From positions 19,329,694 to 19,393,693 of the forward strand of contig CM038711.1 in the NCBI GenBank assembly GCA_021613375.1: a DNA stretch of 64,000 bases, given 5' to 3'. Below the pieces are notes generated by a model. It saw only the letters and a program-made list of their open reading frames with translations. It had not been told where the DNA came from and ran no database searches. Source of the stretch: Megaleporinus macrocephalus (lineage: Eukaryota; Chordata; Actinopteri; Characiformes; Anostomidae). Positions 11,291 to 22,840 of the stretch are shown in pieces (the stretch's first letter is position 1; each line of letters starts with the position of its first letter). The translations under genes were made by a program, and so were the position numbers.

Positions 11291-12540
11291 ATTTTGGAGT
11301 CCTGGTTCTCACAGTTAGCATTTAAAGATGTAGGATGCTAATGCACAAACAATAGTCTTGATAGAACCATCTGAACTACAGTATGCTGAACCATAGGTGT
11401 AATTTCTAAGAAGAAGGGGGCAGGGGTTATAGCCTCCCCAATAACACGAACATGGATCTTCCCAAAATATTGATCTTACTGATATGAAAATAGTACCTCA
11501 GTCTGACTATTGCCCACCATATCAAGTTAGCATTAATGTTTGAAATGAAAGTAGTTTAATTTATCTGACTTGACTGACTGTAATGTGTTTTTCCTAGCCC
11601 ACCCATTCATAAAGCAATCAAAAGAGATTTGAATAGTAGGGTAATAGTTTGGGTTATCATTGCTTGTATGAATCACCTCCTACTAACTAACATCATAACA
11701 TCGATTTCCAGATATTAAATGTAAATAAAAAAGAAAGCATTCAAAAGTCAGAGGGTAATACATATTTGGTGAGAGTGTTGATCTATTATGAGCAGGAAGT
11801 AAGATCGGAAGTGGTTCTGTAACTTTTAATGAAAGTGCTGTTAAAACAAATAAATAGTTCCTACTTTCATGCAGTTCTGAGATATATAGACTGTTTAGTA
11901 GTATGCATTAACCACGACTTGGCAGTACCCAGTAGAAATAGTTGATCATGACTAGACTTAAGGTTTAATACAAGCTACTGTACGGCTGGTTTTCTAATCG
12001 TGTTAAAGTTTTAACACTTTTGCATATTGGGTTGTTTTTGTCTGATGGATTTTAGATAGTTATGCACTTATATATTTTAATATTTCAAAAAGCTTCTGTT
12101 TAATAGCTTTTGCGAATACTTTAAACTCAAAATAAGAACGTGTTTAAAACCTGCAATGTTCAACCCAAAGTTGTACCCATGTTCTGAACCATATTAAGAC
12201 TTGTGTCTATGGACACTGATAACCTGCATTGTATCATTAGTACACCATAAATGTGCAATGGGTTTTATGTAAAACCTTATTCTGCTAATATAAAAACTAG
12301 AAATAATTACAAGTGTTATCAGATATCATGTTGATATGACATTCTAGTCTCAATTTATGTTTGGAATATTAAACGTGTCTTACCTGTATTCAGGTAAGAA
12401 TTGATTTAATAATGTGATATTTTAAGCTATTTGATTTGCAAGACAGTACAGTAGCTGTGCAGATTGAATAGTTGGGTACAGATTAAGACAATGAGAAAAT
12501 GTCAGCTGTACCATGTACCTTTTGTGATCCCAGGATATTT
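11291..12540. other. AT-rich, repeat-like DNA
   Basis: The segment around 11395-11530 (GTGTAATTTCTAAGAAGAAG onward) has the look of a decayed interspersed repeat. No terminal repeats or coding remnant were identified. Confidence 0.3.
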
Positions 12541-12559
12541 CAAGGGAACGAGTTATCTC

Positions 12560-13000
12560 TGCCACACTTATTTTGACTTAATTAACGCGATAACCTGAGA
12601 GAGGTATTTAATTTCCCATGTCTATAAGGTGCAATAATAACACCGCAGCACAACTGCACTTGGAATTTGCTGGAATGGACTGGCCAACAGCTCTGGAACG
12701 AAACTGCAATTAATGTCATATTCACTGGGAGGAGGACTAATAAGCAGCCGCTCCTTTTTGCAACAGGTCCAATCAAACGTAAATGTGTTCTGTCAGCTTG
12801 TGTCTCTGTTAATTAGAATGGGCTAGTTGTTTGTTAAACTCCGTTAGTTCGTTTAGCTGTCAGCTCTGCACTACTTCACCGTGGATTAGTGCACCGTGTC
12901 ATTCACTTGGTCATATTTTAGCCACTTAAGAATAAGCCCAGGTGACAGTTCCTCTTTAAAAGTTCTAGCAAGTGCTAATGCACGCGTTAGCACTTGTAGA
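12560..13000. promoter_or_regulatory. Candidate enhancer-like block
   Basis: High-complexity interval after an AT-rich repeat zone. It contains TTAATTAACGCG, GTTAATTAGAATG and CAATTAATGTC homeodomain-type cores, GGTCCAATCA (CCAAT-like), and a double GTTAGTTCGTTTAG motif. No coding capacity. The call rests on motif density and lack of repeats; conservation was not tested. Confidence 0.3.
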
Positions 13001-13630
13001 CTTTGTAAATCTGAGATGGCACGGTCTGGCATATTGTGAATAAAAACAATAGTGCTATTCATTAAATAGAGTCGATTTAGACTTGATACTGGTTAGAGTT
13101 TGAAATATGAATCTCTTTTCATCTATTATTTACCTTAGATGAGGAAAACCTTGTCTTCCCTGCCAAGAGATACAACGGAGATTAAAGATAGCAAAGACAA
13201 TGAAAACCAATCAGTGTCACTCCATAAAGACTCAGGTGGGCGTCCGTACAGAACGAAGTACTCCACCGAGATGACAGAAACGTAATAGTTTTGATAGGAA
13301 ACCGCTGATAAAACACGCTTTATCCGTTTGTGGCGCTGTAATAAACATAGCAAAAACAGTAAATATTTAATGAAGGTGCAGATACTGGAATCTCATCGAA
13401 TTTCCACACATAAACATGATATGCAATGGAAAGCAGAGCCAACAAAGACCAGCCACTTTAAGTTATCTGTGTCCTCAACTAAGATTGTACTGTTCAGCGT
13501 GGCCTTTGATGTGTTTGTGTAAAACCAGAGTCTTGTAAAATGCATGTGAATCATGACAGGCTCCCTGGAGAGAACATGTACTCCATTGTAATCTTTGCAG
13601 ATAATTGTACGGTATAGGAGTATACTCACT
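13001..13630. other. Candidate conserved non-coding block
   Basis: Includes high-complexity sequence at 13225-13345 with unusually many CpG sites for an AT-rich context (GGGCGTCCGTAC, AGAACGAAG, CCACCGAGATGACAG). Opposing frames of 64 and 78 codons overlap and have no coding signature. Confidence 0.3.
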
Positions 13631-14435
13631 TCTGTTTAGTTCTCATTGCCAGCTGTGCCATGCCCAAAAGGTGAAGAATTAAGAAGGCCTAGGTCTATAG
13701 CAGTCACACAGCTGTGAATATTGTTGCTTTAATAACAGAGACTTTTCTCAAGAGAGCATAGCAGGACCAACAAAGTCATAAAAATGTATGTCAGTGTGAT
13801 ATAATGGTCTATTGTTTAATTCATCATTAAAACACTCACACAGTGTAATTCAGTTAGTTGTAAGTAGGGACTTCTTTAGAACCAAATTGTTAGATGGAAG
13901 ATGTTTTTGACTGACTTGATTCAATTGTAGATACAGTATATTTCCCTATAGGTTATCTACAGATGTACTCAATTCTCAACAGGGGACTAGGTTAGGATTA
14001 GGTTTTAGGCTGAGGTTAAGGTGAAGTTCAGCCAATTGAGCTGAATTTACATGCAATCTAATTATCTTTAAAGCATTTGCAGTGGGCTATTCAAACACAG
14101 TGAAACTCACAGTGTGTGGCACTAAATGAAGACAAGAAACATACTAGCACATTTCCAAAACATTAATTTCTATTATCCGCAGTTGTGATATAAATAAAAT
14201 TGTATGATCTGTAATTTGTAAATGAAAAATTGGATATGTTATTTACATCATACAATTGCAGGATGTAAGCCAAAAGAAAGCCAAAATAGCAATAAACGCT
14301 AATAAACAATAAATTGGCCTATTCTTACCCCGGTCAATTGAATTGAATGCTACAGAATGCATGTCACTAATGAAGAGCAATATATACTGTAGACACATGA
14401 AAGAAACTCAGGCTAACTAAGGTGAATTCTTTAAT
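13631..14435. other. AT-rich spacer
   Basis: No feature recognised. A short run of GGTTAGG-like words near 13985 is too degenerate to be a telomeric repeat. Confidence 0.3.
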
Positions 14436-14529
14436 CATATGAAAATGCCTTTAGCATGCAGGAGGTATTCGCCCACTAAGTGTCTACATATAAAGCAGAA
14501 AGAGAGTATCATTAGTCCTAGCAATAAAG

Positions 14530-14616
14530 AGAGGAGGACTGGGAACCCAGAGAGAGGGAGAAAGAAGGAAAGAAAGAGCGACAGACAGAGCCGGAGAGGG
14601 GGAGAGAGGGAGAGAA
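14530..14616. repeat. Purine-rich (GA/GGA) tract
   Basis: Degenerate GAGAGGGAGAAAGAAGG-type sequence, almost purely purine on the plus strand. It produces the misleading frames seen on both strands here. Confidence 0.8.
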
Positions 14617-14639
14617 CGTGTTCCCTCAAAGGTCATTCC

Positions 14640-15640
14640 TTCTTTGTAGTCAATAATTGACATTTAAACGTGCGTTTCAAACGTCACTGATAATGTTAGG
14701 CGAGATAATGGGGGGAGAGCTGCTTACACCGCTACGTAATTATGGGCACAATGAGATGCAAAAATGCAAATGGCTTTGAGTGCGCTCCAGCCCGGCTTTT
14801 GTCCGGCGCGGTGGCGGCTGGACCGGATGATAGATGCCACGCCGGCGGTGGCAGACTGCACCATGACATGTGGGAGTGGGAGCAAGCAGAGAACAGAATT
14901 AGGGCAAACATGCCGCACTCCCCCAGAAAACACACACACTCACCCTCACGCACATACACACGCCAAATCCCACCACTGCAGCAGCTAATGCCTTTCTGAA
15001 TACTCTCCAAAGCTCCACTTTATGGATGATTAATTGTAACAGACAGACGAGCCTTTCCGAGTCAATTTATGATTTGTGAAAAATGTGAAATCGCCAACGT
15101 GTGGCACGCTTCGCAGCTGCCTTTTGTAAAAAAACAGCCCAATGGAGATGACTCCAAAAAAACAATAGCGCTTAAGAAAATGACCCTGATTGTTCTGAGC
15201 ATTAACACACTCCCCTTCCCACTCCTGCACTCTTTAAAGTATAAATCCTCCTAATTATGCATCCGCTTAGCAAAGCCCTGAAAACTCGGCCTCTTTCACT
15301 GCAGGCTGGTGCCTGTAAGCGAATGGAGCACAACATTATGCTGAAGGAAAGCGTGCCTCCTAGCCTGTGTATGACCCCTTCTAGCAGGTCATCAGCAGGG
15401 TTGGGCGGTGAGGGCACAAGTGCAGGCTGTGGTATGCTAAGCACAGTGCAGTGGTCAGACTCCCTGGCTGACGTGTGCACCCTGGTCACTCTAATTGGCA
15501 CGCGAGGTGGGCCAGCACAGGAAGGGGTGCCAAAAGGACAGGAAGTGGAGAGAATACAAATGGGGCTTTTGAACCTTAAAGTTTTGGGCTCATTTCACAA
15601 CTCACTGCAAAACATAGTGAGGCTTTGAGCAGGTCTGGTT
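14640..15640. promoter_or_regulatory. Candidate enhancer cluster with octamer motif
   Basis: About 1 kb of high-complexity sequence. A perfect POU octamer ATGCAAAT lies at 14764-14771. A GC-rich, CpG-containing core follows at 14790-14870, then TGATTAATTG near 15027 and an AT/GC mosaic to 15250. None of the overlapping frames (60-123 codons) shows a start, splice sites or a domain. Enhancer function is inferred. Confidence 0.35.
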
Positions 15641-16192
15641 AATAGACAACAAGAGTGAAGTGAGCATATAAAACATATGCCATAATGTACAAGCATCAGT
15701 GAACCTTATATTCAGTTGTTTTGTCTTTTGAAGCTTCGTTCTTCATAATATGCATTTCCAAATATTATTCCAAAAATGGTACAGTGGTTTTAATACATAG
15801 AACTAACTTTTTTAAAGTTAAACTCTTGAAAAATGCTTTTTCTAATGCCTCGCTTGGAAACTGGTGAGCTGGCCAGTGCACCAGCACAATAAAAATGGTA
15901 ATGAGGGCCTTTTCTCCAGATGAGGCATGTAAACCTGGGCCTTCTGGCGTGTGTTTTGATAACATAAATCACCTCAGATCAAGTATGCCCTAAAACATAT
16001 TGCCTGGACCCCCTGCCCAGCCTGCCAGACCTCCCCCACCCCTTCCATTTTGGCCAAGTAACTGAGCGGCATGCAGGAGTTGTAAGCAGTCATGCTGTTT
16101 GTTAGCGGCAATTAATTTCTCTGCTGCTTTTGCTCCATTCAGAGGGAAGCTTTTGTGCTTTAAATCCTACTCCTCTAAGCCTCCCCTCTTGT
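15641..16192. other. Non-coding DNA
   Basis: AT-rich to 15980, then a C-rich patch near 16005-16045. No gene seen. Confidence 0.25.
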
Positions 16193-16199
16193 TAAGAGA

Positions 16200-16276
16200 A
16201 AATGGGCAAGAGAGGGAGAGAGAGAACAGCACAGAGTGGAGCAGGTAGAGAAAAAGAGAAAGCGAGAGAGAGCCAG
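16200..16276. repeat. Degenerate GA-rich tract
   Basis: Interrupted GAGAGAG sequence; low complexity. Confidence 0.85.
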
Positions 16277-16530
16277 GGATAGCAGATTATCTTGGGCCAG
16301 TTAAGCATGTAATTGCTCAAATGAGTTAAAATCCCTTCAAATATCTGTCTTTGCACCTCATCACACCACTTCATAGACTCAAATATTTGACAATAGGCTG
16401 AAGATAAACTAAAATACGGATCTTCATTAGTTACCAACCACCATGACAGGAAACCTCCTGGAAGGCTAACGTTTTCAAAGGGTTTATGGAAGGCTGAAAT
16501 GAAAGCAGGCACGTTTGGTTAAAATCCTGT
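16277..16530. other. Short high-complexity block
   Basis: Unique-looking sequence directly after the GA tract. A 106-codon minus-strand frame covers it, but it reads into the GA tract and lacks splice context. Confidence 0.25.
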
Positions 16531-18530
16531 TTTTTTCCTAGTCATTGCTGGGACTCTTTAAGCTTGGCTATTAAAGTAAGTTAGTTTAGTGGTTTGTGAA
16601 ACAAAATGAAGTCCTCTCCAGTTTTAAAGTAATGCAAGCGTCAATATCCTTAAAATCCTTACAACTGTGTATAGACAGGCATTCTTCATATACTGCATTG
16701 TGAGTACATGATAACATCTCACTCTATAACCTGAGACTTGGCATTAAATGACTAAATCAAAACTTGTCAGGTACATTTATGACATGCTCTGAGAGGACAC
16801 TTTGAAGCCGAGTGCTCATGTACTCAGTATGGGCAGCGATACGAGGCACAGTGTGCGCCGGGAGCAGATTGGATTGGAGAGAAATGAGCAGTGGTGAGAG
16901 TAACAGAATGCATGTGTCTTAACTCCTCAGACAGGGAGATTGTTATGGAGAGTGACAGACACAGCAGTCCACGCAAGGATCTGGGAGACTATGCGCGCGA
17001 CTCCTGCCAAGCCTTTACACATAGCCACTGTTGCTGCAGGCTTGGCCCGATGGATGCGTGCCCTGTGGATGCGGTGTGTGTGTGTGGTGGGGGTGTCTCT
17101 TGCCAGCTTGTCTGAGGGCTGTGTGGTGGTAGGGAAAAAGGAAACAATTGATTCCTACTGTAAGAGCAGAAGCAGTATGTGAACAATCTACCATGGAGTT
17201 TTAAATGTTCCGAATTAAACATGATCTAATCATTTAACCCAAATCTCGCATATCTTGCAGTCTTGCATTTAATTACCTTGCATACGTCTTTCCCTGATGT
17301 TTGTATGGGTTTAAATAGCAGAAGAAATGCTCATAATCAATTTTAATGTGATTATTAAGTTTTTCTCACTTTGAATTAAACAGGCTGTTTTTGGTGCCAT
17401 GCCTTTAATACATATGTAAATGAGCTCTGTTCTGATAGGCTGCAATGTGCTGCAGCTCATTGAAAAAGCAATCTAAAATATACCTAATAACCTATTAACT
17501 ACAACATATATGTAAAAAAAAATGCAAAATAAAATAAAAATCAGCTTTTGCATGAAAACAGTGAATTAACTGTTTTTGCAACTTAGTTTCTATTTCTGTG
17601 TTTCTATTTCTGTGAATGCTACATTTTGCACATGTAAGCTCTTTTGTTTTTGAGAAGTGAATAAAATTCCATTTCTCATTATATTTTTTTAGGAATTATG
17701 CAGGCAGAGAATTCTGATGTATTTTAGAGGACCGATACCATGGATAGACCTTTTCTTGCTTTTTTTAATGTGCTATGTAAATCTTGGCTATGATATCATA
17801 AAAGAAAAAGATTTTTGCCAATCCAATTGAATTTATATAGGTTATAAATTACAACTGAGGTGTTTTATGCACATGCTACTTAACGAACTGGAGAAAATCT
17901 TTGTTTACTTGAATACTACAAGTAATCAGATCTCCAATGGCACGCATGTGAAGAGTCAGTCTCCCATAAATTTGTCCATAATTTCACAAATTGAAACCAC
18001 AGATGGATCAGAGCTGCTTTGGAGCTTTTGGCTTTGTAAAATACAGATTTGAGAAACTTCCACCTGTTTTGAATTTGCTCTATAGATCATGTAAACCCGG
18101 TTCGTTATTGCAAGCTTTATGGCCATCCATCCTGCTAACTCCTTTTAAATACTTTAGAGTATAAACTTTATCTCCTCCGCAGACCTGTTTCTGACTCCCA
18201 CAATGTTGAGCATTATAAACTTCCGTTCTGACTCAAATACACAAGTGAAGAATATACTTCAACTTTCAAACTATGAATGTAATCAGATGCAGGAGTTTTT
18301 CAGGACTACAATTCTTCTCTTTACCTGATTATTTACAGGACCACCCATCTTATTCAATTAGATACAAAATTTATTTAGGACATCGTCAGTTGGATCTGTC
18401 TGTTCTGATTTAATATCTGATTAAGATATTAGTCATATTTTTAACAGATTATCAGGTTGCATGTAACTATCAATAAGATTTCAAAACATATCATACACTC
18501 TGTTGTTCATACAGACCATAAACCACAGAC
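16531..18530. other. Non-coding, mostly AT-rich DNA
   Basis: No exon or recognised repeat. A small GC-richer island at 16800-17110 ends in a GTGTGTG stretch (17070-17092). Confidence 0.25.
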
Positions 18531-18850
18531 ACTAAAAAACAGCCCTATTTGATGTTTCTGTTTCCGTGATGTCTCCTGAAAAACAGTATATATCCTCCTA
18601 GTCAGTCAACAGCAGTTTAGCCCCACCCATTCATGCTGAAGCTGTAAAGGTATGTTTCAACCTGGACTGCTTTTTGACTGGGGCACAAAACAAAGTAACC
18701 AATCAGATCACAGGTAATTTAAATGTATCAGTATTAAAGGCACAGTAACAAAAATAGCCTATTTAATTGTAAAGCATGAAAAATGCTTTAAATAAACAAA
18801 TTATTTGGGGGGTATAATACAAGAAAAATGTAGGACAGGGGGCTTTCAAA
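18531..18850. repeat. Probable interspersed repeat of fish genomes
   Basis: The run from AACAGCCCTATTTGATGTTT through CAACCTGGACTGCTTTTTGA and CCAATCAGATCA to AAAGGCACAGTAACA matches my memory of a dispersed fish repeat of a few hundred bases. I could not pair terminal repeats, so class and exact ends are unknown. Confidence 0.45.
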
Positions 18851-20970
18851 TTAATCTTATGTAGATAAAGATTAATCTATTGTTAGATTTTTTACTATTT
18901 TCATGTTATTGTACTTATCTTACTGGTGAAGGGGTGGGATGGGTGTTAAGTTGATGTGAATAAATGTCATATCTGTGCTCTCCTACTTGATATTCAGTCA
19001 AATCAATAAAATCAGGTGAAATTAGCTTAGAGCTATAGAGCTACACAGAAAAGAAAGGAAAGCCAGTGTAGTAATGGTCAGCAGAAGGAGTCAAGTCGTA
19101 GATTGAGATAAAACCTGTTAGTGTTGAAAGCTCATATGCTTGACTGAGGATCAAAAGGTAGAAGAGATGAATTTTGTGTGGGGAGGGTTGGTGGGCCAGG
19201 TTTTGAGTTTCACCAGGTGTATGCGTGCCGTGCCAAATGCCACCCTCAGTGCAGGGCGGGTGAGCTGTGTGCATGTGAGTGTGTGTGTGCGTGCACTGTT
19301 TTACGTTCCCCCAATGAATACTAATGAGAGCATGTGTGTGTGTCTAAATGTTATTCACACCAGATCAAACTAAGCCTGCAAAGAGGTGCAAAAGCGAGGC
19401 TGGCAGCCTCCCAACCCAAAACACCCTGGAAGCATGTCAATACATTACATGTACTTAACACATGTACCAGTGGAAAGTGTGTCAGCTACAATAACAATCA
19501 TTCTACGAGGAAATTTTTACAGTTGTACATCTGTCATTTCTAGGGTTGTATATCTGTAATTCGCAGAAACTGCAAACATGGCAGCAACTGCTCATTTTCT
19601 ACACTCCTCAAATGTTGTAATGCACTAAAATGTTAAAGTACAATAGCTAAAGATGCTGTGTTTGAGACACATGAATTGAGTCAGAACACATGAACCGAAG
19701 AATTAAGACGTTGTTAAATCCTCTTTGGAAACTGCTCCCCTTTCTTTAAACTTCTGTTTAGTTTTGTCATCTTTTGAGGCTAGGCTGTACCCTTGGAGGA
19801 AATGGAAGTCACACCTGAGTTAGCATCTATCAGCAATTAAAAACTTAAAGCATAGAAATATTTAATACCATTAACCTTAAACAATTAACTAAATCACATT
19901 ATCCTACTGTCACAATTGGAGGTGAGCATATGAACCTAAGCCATGCGTTTTCTTAGTAAAATGAACATCTTCTCTAGAAAGAAAAACACTTCTGCACATT
20001 GTAATGCACTATTACTGTTCATTTGCTAAATTTAAGATAATGGAGAAAATAAGAATAAAATGTGGCCTGTGTAAAAGTTATGGCCCATTTTATATTATAG
20101 TGTTGGCATGAAGAAGAAAAAGAAGAAGAAAAAGCAGGAAACAATGTGGAGGATGCCTGTGAAGGATGCTAGCTTATTTTAACTTACAAAATCAACAAAG
20201 CACAGAATTTGCCTAGGTACATTACAACTTTTGCCTACGACTGAACACAGAAAGAACTGATCAGAAAGTACTGCTAGGAAATTGGGCGTCTCACCTATAC
20301 TAGCATTTTGGGTTGCTGGACTATCATTAGAAACTAAAAACTCTAGTAACAGATCCACAGCACAACACACACTAACACACCACTAACATACCAATCGCAC
20401 TATCCACCAATCAAATATACCTGTTCATTGAAGAACAGGGTAACAGGGAATGCAAAGAGACAGATGGACTACATTCTATAATTGTAGAACTACAAAGTGC
20501 ACCTATATGGTAAGAGGAGCTGATAAAACTTAATGAGGCAGGAATACAAAATATCAGGTCAAAAAATTACTTAAGTACTGACTAACTTCTAGAACTGCAG
20601 TGAAACTTCTTTTATCAGCATAGGTGTCTAATGCAGTATTCTGTTTGATGCAGGTCAGTGATATGAGCAGTCAAACCTTTCTAAAGTACATGCAACAGAG
20701 CAAAAGTAACTAGATGCTACCTACCTCTGGTCACAACACAGGAACAAGACTAGTAGAGAGAAAGATTTTTTCCCAGCTCTGTGTAGCATTCTTTATTTGC
20801 TATCATTTTTTAGCGGCGCACTTCTGGCATTTATACAGCTTAATTTTCCCACCACATGAGAGAAAGGGGTGATATTTCAACATACATTCTCCCCCAAGAC
20901 TATTCAAATGAAAGCATGGCAACATCACTCATGCTACACCATTAGGCCCGCAACTTCTGCCCATAGTGAG
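18851..20970. other. Non-coding DNA, no clear feature
   Basis: Contains a GTGTGTG patch near 19278-19290 and an AAGAAGAAG run near 20112-20130. The stretch at 20170-20400 may be repeat-derived. No coding segment seen. Confidence 0.25.
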
Positions 20971-20979
20971 AGGTGAAGT

Positions 20980-21350
20980 CATCATAGGTGTCAATGTCAT
21001 TCAAAGTGGCTTTGCTCCATTCGCGATTGGGAGCAGAGAGATGTGGTCTGGATAGGATTCATTTGCCTCAACCTTCTGATTGGCTGACAGCTGACAGCCT
21101 GACAAGGTCATTGGATGTACAAGCTCTCATTTAAAAAATAGACATTTGAGCGGGGCTCGGGTTAGTTGGGTCTATCAGGGCTGTCAATCAATTAATGACA
21201 ATTATTGAGCAAGGACGCCCAGGGGAGGCGAGAGACAGAATGAGAATGACTGTGGAAGGGAGAGCAAAGGGAGCAGGATAAATTAAGAAGATTGGAAAAT
21301 AATGACGGAAGCTCTATGGTAGAACAGCCCACACATGCAGATTTCTCACA
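20980..21350. other. Candidate conserved non-coding block
   Basis: Unique, balanced-composition sequence with CAATCAATTAATGACAATTA near 21185, which holds overlapping TAAT/ATTA homeodomain cores and a SOX-like ACAAT. No coding frame. Confidence 0.3.
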
Positions 21351-21887
21351 CAGGACTCCCACTTTGGGTTTTGGCGACTCGATCTGTGCTATAATAGCTT
21401 TTGGTTGCTCCTAGTTAGTTTTCTACCACAGTAGAGTACAGTATAGTAGTTTCTTGAGCCCCTGCAATGATAGGAGGTGCTTTTATACCCACAGCATTAA
21501 AATGGTTAATGATCAGTTTGTTTTTAAGAAAGCGGTAATATATAAGAAGACATAAAACTAAAGAGAAGTTTAGTAAACACAAAGCATATCAAAACCAAAT
21601 CAGAGTCTTATTAACTGCACTCAAAGCAATGTTTCATTTGAACAAGCTCAGTTAGATGGTTAGGCAGTTTGAACAAGGAAGGATCATGCATTTCAGTATG
21701 AAAGGAATACCTTTTGATTAATGGGAAAGCCTAGCATGGAAACCTGGTTAGCACATTTTAATGAATAAAAGGGAATACTTATGAGACTGTTTGTGGGTGG
21801 AAGAGATAGTGCAGGGAATGGAGGACCTAAATAAATAAATATCAAACAGTGCATAACACAATCTCGAATACACACAGAGGAGAGAAT

Positions 21888-21936
21888 GGGGAGGAGAGAG
21901 AGAGAGAGTGAGAGAGAGAGAGGGAGAGAGGGAGGA
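21888..21936. repeat. (GA)n-rich tract
   Basis: Interrupted GAGAGA sequence on the plus strand immediately upstream of the motif-dense block at 21950. Confidence 0.9.
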
Positions 21937-21949
21937 AGCTTTTTGAAAT

Positions 21950-22490
21950 TCTCCAGCTGGCAGGCTTTAATTTTCCACCATTCTAATTAAAATGCAAATT
22001 AAATTTATAATTAGCAACCACAGTATCCGAGAAACCACCTTGTGCACAGCCCAAACATATGGGGCAGCCAGCGGTGGGCAGAGCCGGGCGTCCGTAGCAC
22101 CAGGGACGGCAGAGTGGAGGGGCTGGAGAGGCAGCCCCACCCTGTCTGTGGCACGGGGATATGCTGGTGAGCTTTGCGACTGCAGAGGGTCCTGATTAGG
22201 TTCCTGGTTCTCCGCAGGTTTCTCAGCTGTAAGCTCTCCAGGCCCTCTGGAGCCTGAATGGCAGCACTCCTGTCACTGTGTGTCACAGGTCAGCGGGTGG
22301 GTCAGCCATATTTCAGCAGAAGCATAGGTGCTTCTGCGTCCTCTCGATCGAAAGGGCTTTGACCAAAATTAACCTCTACGGCACCCAGATAATTAATTCT
22401 TGCTGATGAAGAAGAACAGCAAACACATCAGCTTACATGTTCTCCTCTGATCATGTGGTGTCCTAGACGAGGCGAGACGAGGGACGGCTG
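21950..22490. promoter_or_regulatory. Candidate enhancer with POU octamer between two TAATTA sites
   Basis: Within 30 bases lie TAATTA (21984-21989), the perfect octamer ATGCAAAT (21992-21999) and a second TAATTA (22008-22013). This is a textbook-like combination of homeodomain and POU sites. It is followed by a GC-rich, CpG-containing stretch (22060-22160) and unique sequence to about 22490. No coding frame is credible. Binding is inferred from motifs. Confidence 0.4.
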
Positions 22491-22840
22491 CACCTTCCAT
22501 GATTTTATGTGATCATCTTCTAATAGATTGTTGCAACTTCTACAATTCCTCAGCAACCAAATAGGTGGAAATGACTGACTCTTATGTCCCAGACAGTTTT
22601 TATTCTAGAGCTGTTTGGCATTTTAGGAAATTGTTCAAAGGTCAGAGTAATGTTAAGACCATTTTTTGGCTTTTAGATGAAAGAGGAGTGATCTATTGAT
22701 TGATTTGTAGCATTTTGATAACTTTGTTTTTCTGCAAATAATAGTGAACTGAACAACATCTCAGTTTTTTGTGTATCTACCTAGTTATTTGTGACAAGTC
22801 TGTAAACCAGAGACAAGCTTAGGGCCTGCAGTTTGTGTCA
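22491..22840. other. AT-rich spacer
   Basis: No feature recognised. Confidence 0.3.

Noticed and set aside
13981..14030. Telomere-like GGTTAGG words
   Set aside because: Too few and too degenerate to be an interstitial telomeric array.
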